A DNA stretch of 64,000 nt from Cubamyces lactineus. Its lineage: Eukaryota > Basidiomycota > Agaricomycetes > Polyporales > Polyporaceae. Location of the stretch: assembly GCA_022376465.1 (NCBI GenBank), contig JACDTU010000007.1:434001-498000 (forward strand), read 5' to 3'. Shown here in pieces: positions 61,681 through 64,000 of this stretch (positions are counted from its first letter, which is position 1; each line of letters begins with the position of its first letter). A model generated the notes under the pieces. The model saw nothing but the letters and a program-made list of their open reading frames with translations, searched no databases and had not been told where the DNA came from. The position numbers and the translations under genes are program-made.

Positions 61681-63197
61681 TCAGAACCCGGCGACGATAC
61701 CGTCGAAGGCCGGCTTGCGGACCAAGTTCTACAATGGATCAAGCAATTTGAGCGCGGATAGATGTATGGATATAACCGTACGCACCTCATCCCACGGGCA
61801 GGCGGCTCCTTGGCCTGGGAACGTACTCGGAACAAAGGAGAACTTCATATGCCGTTAGTAACGTAGCTCTCCTATCTCAGGAACTACCAAGTACCTTGTC
61901 TGTGAAGTCCCAGAGCGTTATACCAATACAGCCCTGCACTGCTTGGCACGCAGAGATGACGGTCTGGTAGTCTTGCTTCTGCTGTTCCAAGAGCGCCGCG
62001 GTCTCCGGAAGCGTCATCCGTATGTCGAGTTCCGTGATCGCGACTTCGACGCCGAGCTCAACGAACTCTTGCATGTTCTGGACGAGCGTGGTGGGGACTT
62101 CGCCGACGATGAAGTGCGACTGGAGACCGATACCGTCGATCGGGACGCCCTGAGACTTCAAGGTTCGGACCAGGTTCTTCATGGCAGTCGCCTTTGCGCC
62201 TACGGGAGAGGGTGACTAATGTGTTTTTTAAATATCACAGTCACGTACCTAGTCCCTCGATGTTGAAGTCGTTGATGTAGACCTTCGCATTAGGGTCTGC
62301 AGCCTTTGCCGTGCGAAGGGCAATGGGGATATAGTTCTCGCCCAAGGTGTTGAAGAATACATCAGACCGGAATGAACCATCGTCGTTGAGCGGCTCTAAA
62401 TTAAGTCACGTCAGGAGCTTTGATGGAACTTTTGGGCGGTACAAAGATCGCATACCGTTCACGACGTCCCAGCTATCTGAGTACGATATGGATACCGTCA
62501 GCCAGTCGATACTATTAATGCGAAAATCATACGCACAACTGTAGGCAGGGGCACTTTAGTACATGATGAGATCAAGATGCATGAATTAGAACTCACACTC
62601 GTCCTGCATACCGGCCAACCAGCGTACCACAATGGTTTTGGATGATGGACGTGAGCTGGTTAGCGTTGAAGTTACCAGCCGTGACCCAGCTTGGCAGCTG
62701 CTGATGCCAGACGCAGTTGTGTCCTGAAAATCGGGTCAATACCTTGCACGATGCTCATCGGAGCATGCGGAAAGTTTGATACCTCTCAGAAGCTGCCCAT
62801 GAGACGTCGCCAAGTTGGCGATTTGGTCAGCTAAAGTGAAGGTGAAGACGCCTTGTTCAGGCTCGGTGGCGTCCTGATTAAAGCGTCAAAGAGGTCAGTC
62901 CTGTTGACGGGAAGGCTTGCATGTGAGGGGAATGCTTACCCATTTCATGCTGTTCTCTGCCGTGATCTGGCCGAACATGTTCGGGGCTTCGAGAATAGCA
63001 GTGTACTGGGTGTTTGTCAACTCATTGTTGTCGGTCGCGGTGCCTAGATAGAGCTTGCCAGCCGCTCGAGCGACAGCGTGCAAGCCGGCAACGTTTGCGG
63101 TTGACCCAGGCAGATTAGCATCAGCTACCGGGGTCGCTGGTATGGCGAACACGACAGGTAACAGTGCCACGAAGGCTGTGAGAAGTGAGAACTGCAT
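61681..63197 (-). CDS. GH10 endo-beta-1,4-xylanase, secreted, without CBM1
   Basis: About ten exons encode about 345 residues. Signal peptide [20 protein letters not shown]. The GH10 TIM barrel follows: [52 protein letters not shown] with the acid/base Glu, [36 protein letters not shown] with the nucleophile Glu, [10 protein letters not shown], then [12 protein letters not shown] and [15 protein letters not shown]. It cleaves internal xylan bonds outside the cell. There is no cellulose-binding domain at either end. Before AWDVVNE the model needs a 6-nt microexon (62533-62538), without which the GT|GTGAGT exon cannot join the next one in frame. Confidence 0.95.
62533..62538 (-). other. 6-nt microexon of the xylanase
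   Basis: On the minus strand the sequence reads ...CCTACAG|TTGTGC|GTATGA..., with 59-60 nt introns on both sides. Joined to GT and C TGG it codes Val-Cys-Ala-Trp, placed just before DVVNE as in GH10 enzymes that have (I/V)-Y-A/S-W there. Confidence 0.65.
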
Positions 63198-64000
63198 GAT
63201 AGTCGTGCGTGGAGACAAGGAACTTGAGGATATCCTGACCGGCCGTTCGCCTTAAGTACTCCCCAGAATTATTAGAAGGCGGCGTCCTGAGTGTTCTTGC
63301 CAACAGACACCGAACTTCCAAGAGAACGCTGGCTCGGGGTGGAAAGTTTACTGTCAAGCTTGGGCGCGAGGAGTGACGGTCGTGCGGCCGCTTTTGTCCA
63401 CAGCGGTTCGTGAGGGCCCATGAACGTTGCTTAGGACCCAATGCCCGCCCTTCGATCGTCGGGACCAAAGACGCGTGATTAGTATCTCATAGAGTGCTTG
63501 TGGGGGTGTGGTGTCATGTACAGGGGCAAGACACGAGGCTGACGCGACTGTGCAGAACCGACTCACGAGAGGGAGTCCAGGTGCTAAAACGGTGCTACGC
63601 CGTGGCCTAAGGCTCACACTGTGTTATGTGCTCTTGAGATGCATGACGCTATGCGGGATGCGTTACGAACTACATAAGATCAGGTTCATGAGTAGGCATA
63701 AACACGCGCAGAACAATAGTTCGCGTACTCGCATCAATCTGTGGCGTTGTTGAACGCAGGATACATGCGTGATTCGCATTGCGGTGTATTGCACTGCAAG
63801 TTTTGTGTATGCGGAACCTGAGAATTTGTTGAAGCACATACATTGTCTGTTCTCATCATCGCCTTACACATGTTCGTCCGGGTCCCGATTATGTCGAACA
63901 GGCGCGCGAAATGAAGGTCATGCAGCGGGATGATCTTGGCCGGCGTTTTATTCCTGGAGGACGTGCGAAGCTCGAGGCGCTACAGGCATCACTGCGAGAA
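63198..64000. other. Intergenic, xylanase promoter and window end
   Basis: It contains an ACTTAAGG element about 55 bases before the xylanase ATG (minus strand, near 63252). No CDS is supported to the end of the window. Confidence 0.5.

Overview
The window is nuclear DNA of a filamentous basidiomycete, most likely a wood-decaying Agaricomycete close to the Polyporales. The evidence is dense 45-75 nt GT-AG introns, two pepsin-like proteases of the polyporopepsin type, a secreted GH10 xylanase, tandem expansions of small oxidoreductases, and a chromodomain Ty3/gypsy retroelement. Gene models were built by hand from splice signals and from comparing paralogues inside the window. Where two copies agree in exon length the boundaries are firm.

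Layout. 1-1464 is non-coding and holds a minisatellite. 1465-5947 is a 5'-truncated Ty3/gypsy chromovirus with a 3' LTR and three extra ORFs after pol; it interrupts a gene at 5948. 5948-11253 holds three minus-strand copies of an unrecognised secreted family: a signal peptide, then a conserved domain with two CxxC pairs, then a variable tail. The copy at 9602-11253 ends in 16 peptide units of two alternating types, each closed by dibasic residues, as in Kex2-processed peptide precursors. 12593-18038 holds SDR, MDR reductase, SDR. 19338-25615 holds two polyporopepsin-like proteases around a divergent kinase-like gene. 25754-30849 holds a glycine-rich protein, a peroxisomal crotonase (enoyl-CoA isomerase type), a decayed crotonase relic and a small hydrophilic protein. 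31998-33072 holds two tiny secreted Cys-rich proteins. 33927-34610, 44456-45211 and 46167-46627 are three members of an unknown family. 35859-43948 is a tandem array of four MDR reductases, paralogous to the one at 14757-16083. 47888-48782 is ribosomal protein S2, and 50497-52063 is a disordered protein. 52701-61011 holds two tandem Zn2Cys6 regulators, and 61681-63197 is the GH10 xylanase.

Functional reading. The best candidate for an undescribed system is the secreted CxxC-leader family with its Kex2-type peptide array, because leader, exon structure and TATA-to-ATG spacing are constant while the tail changes from copy to copy. SDR and MDR enzymes lie next to it, but nothing in the sequence proves that they modify the peptides, and I found no UstYa-like (DUF3328) gene. 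A second unusual feature is the use of 6-nt microexons: one completes the zinc cluster of each regulator, and another lies in front of the catalytic motif of the xylanase.
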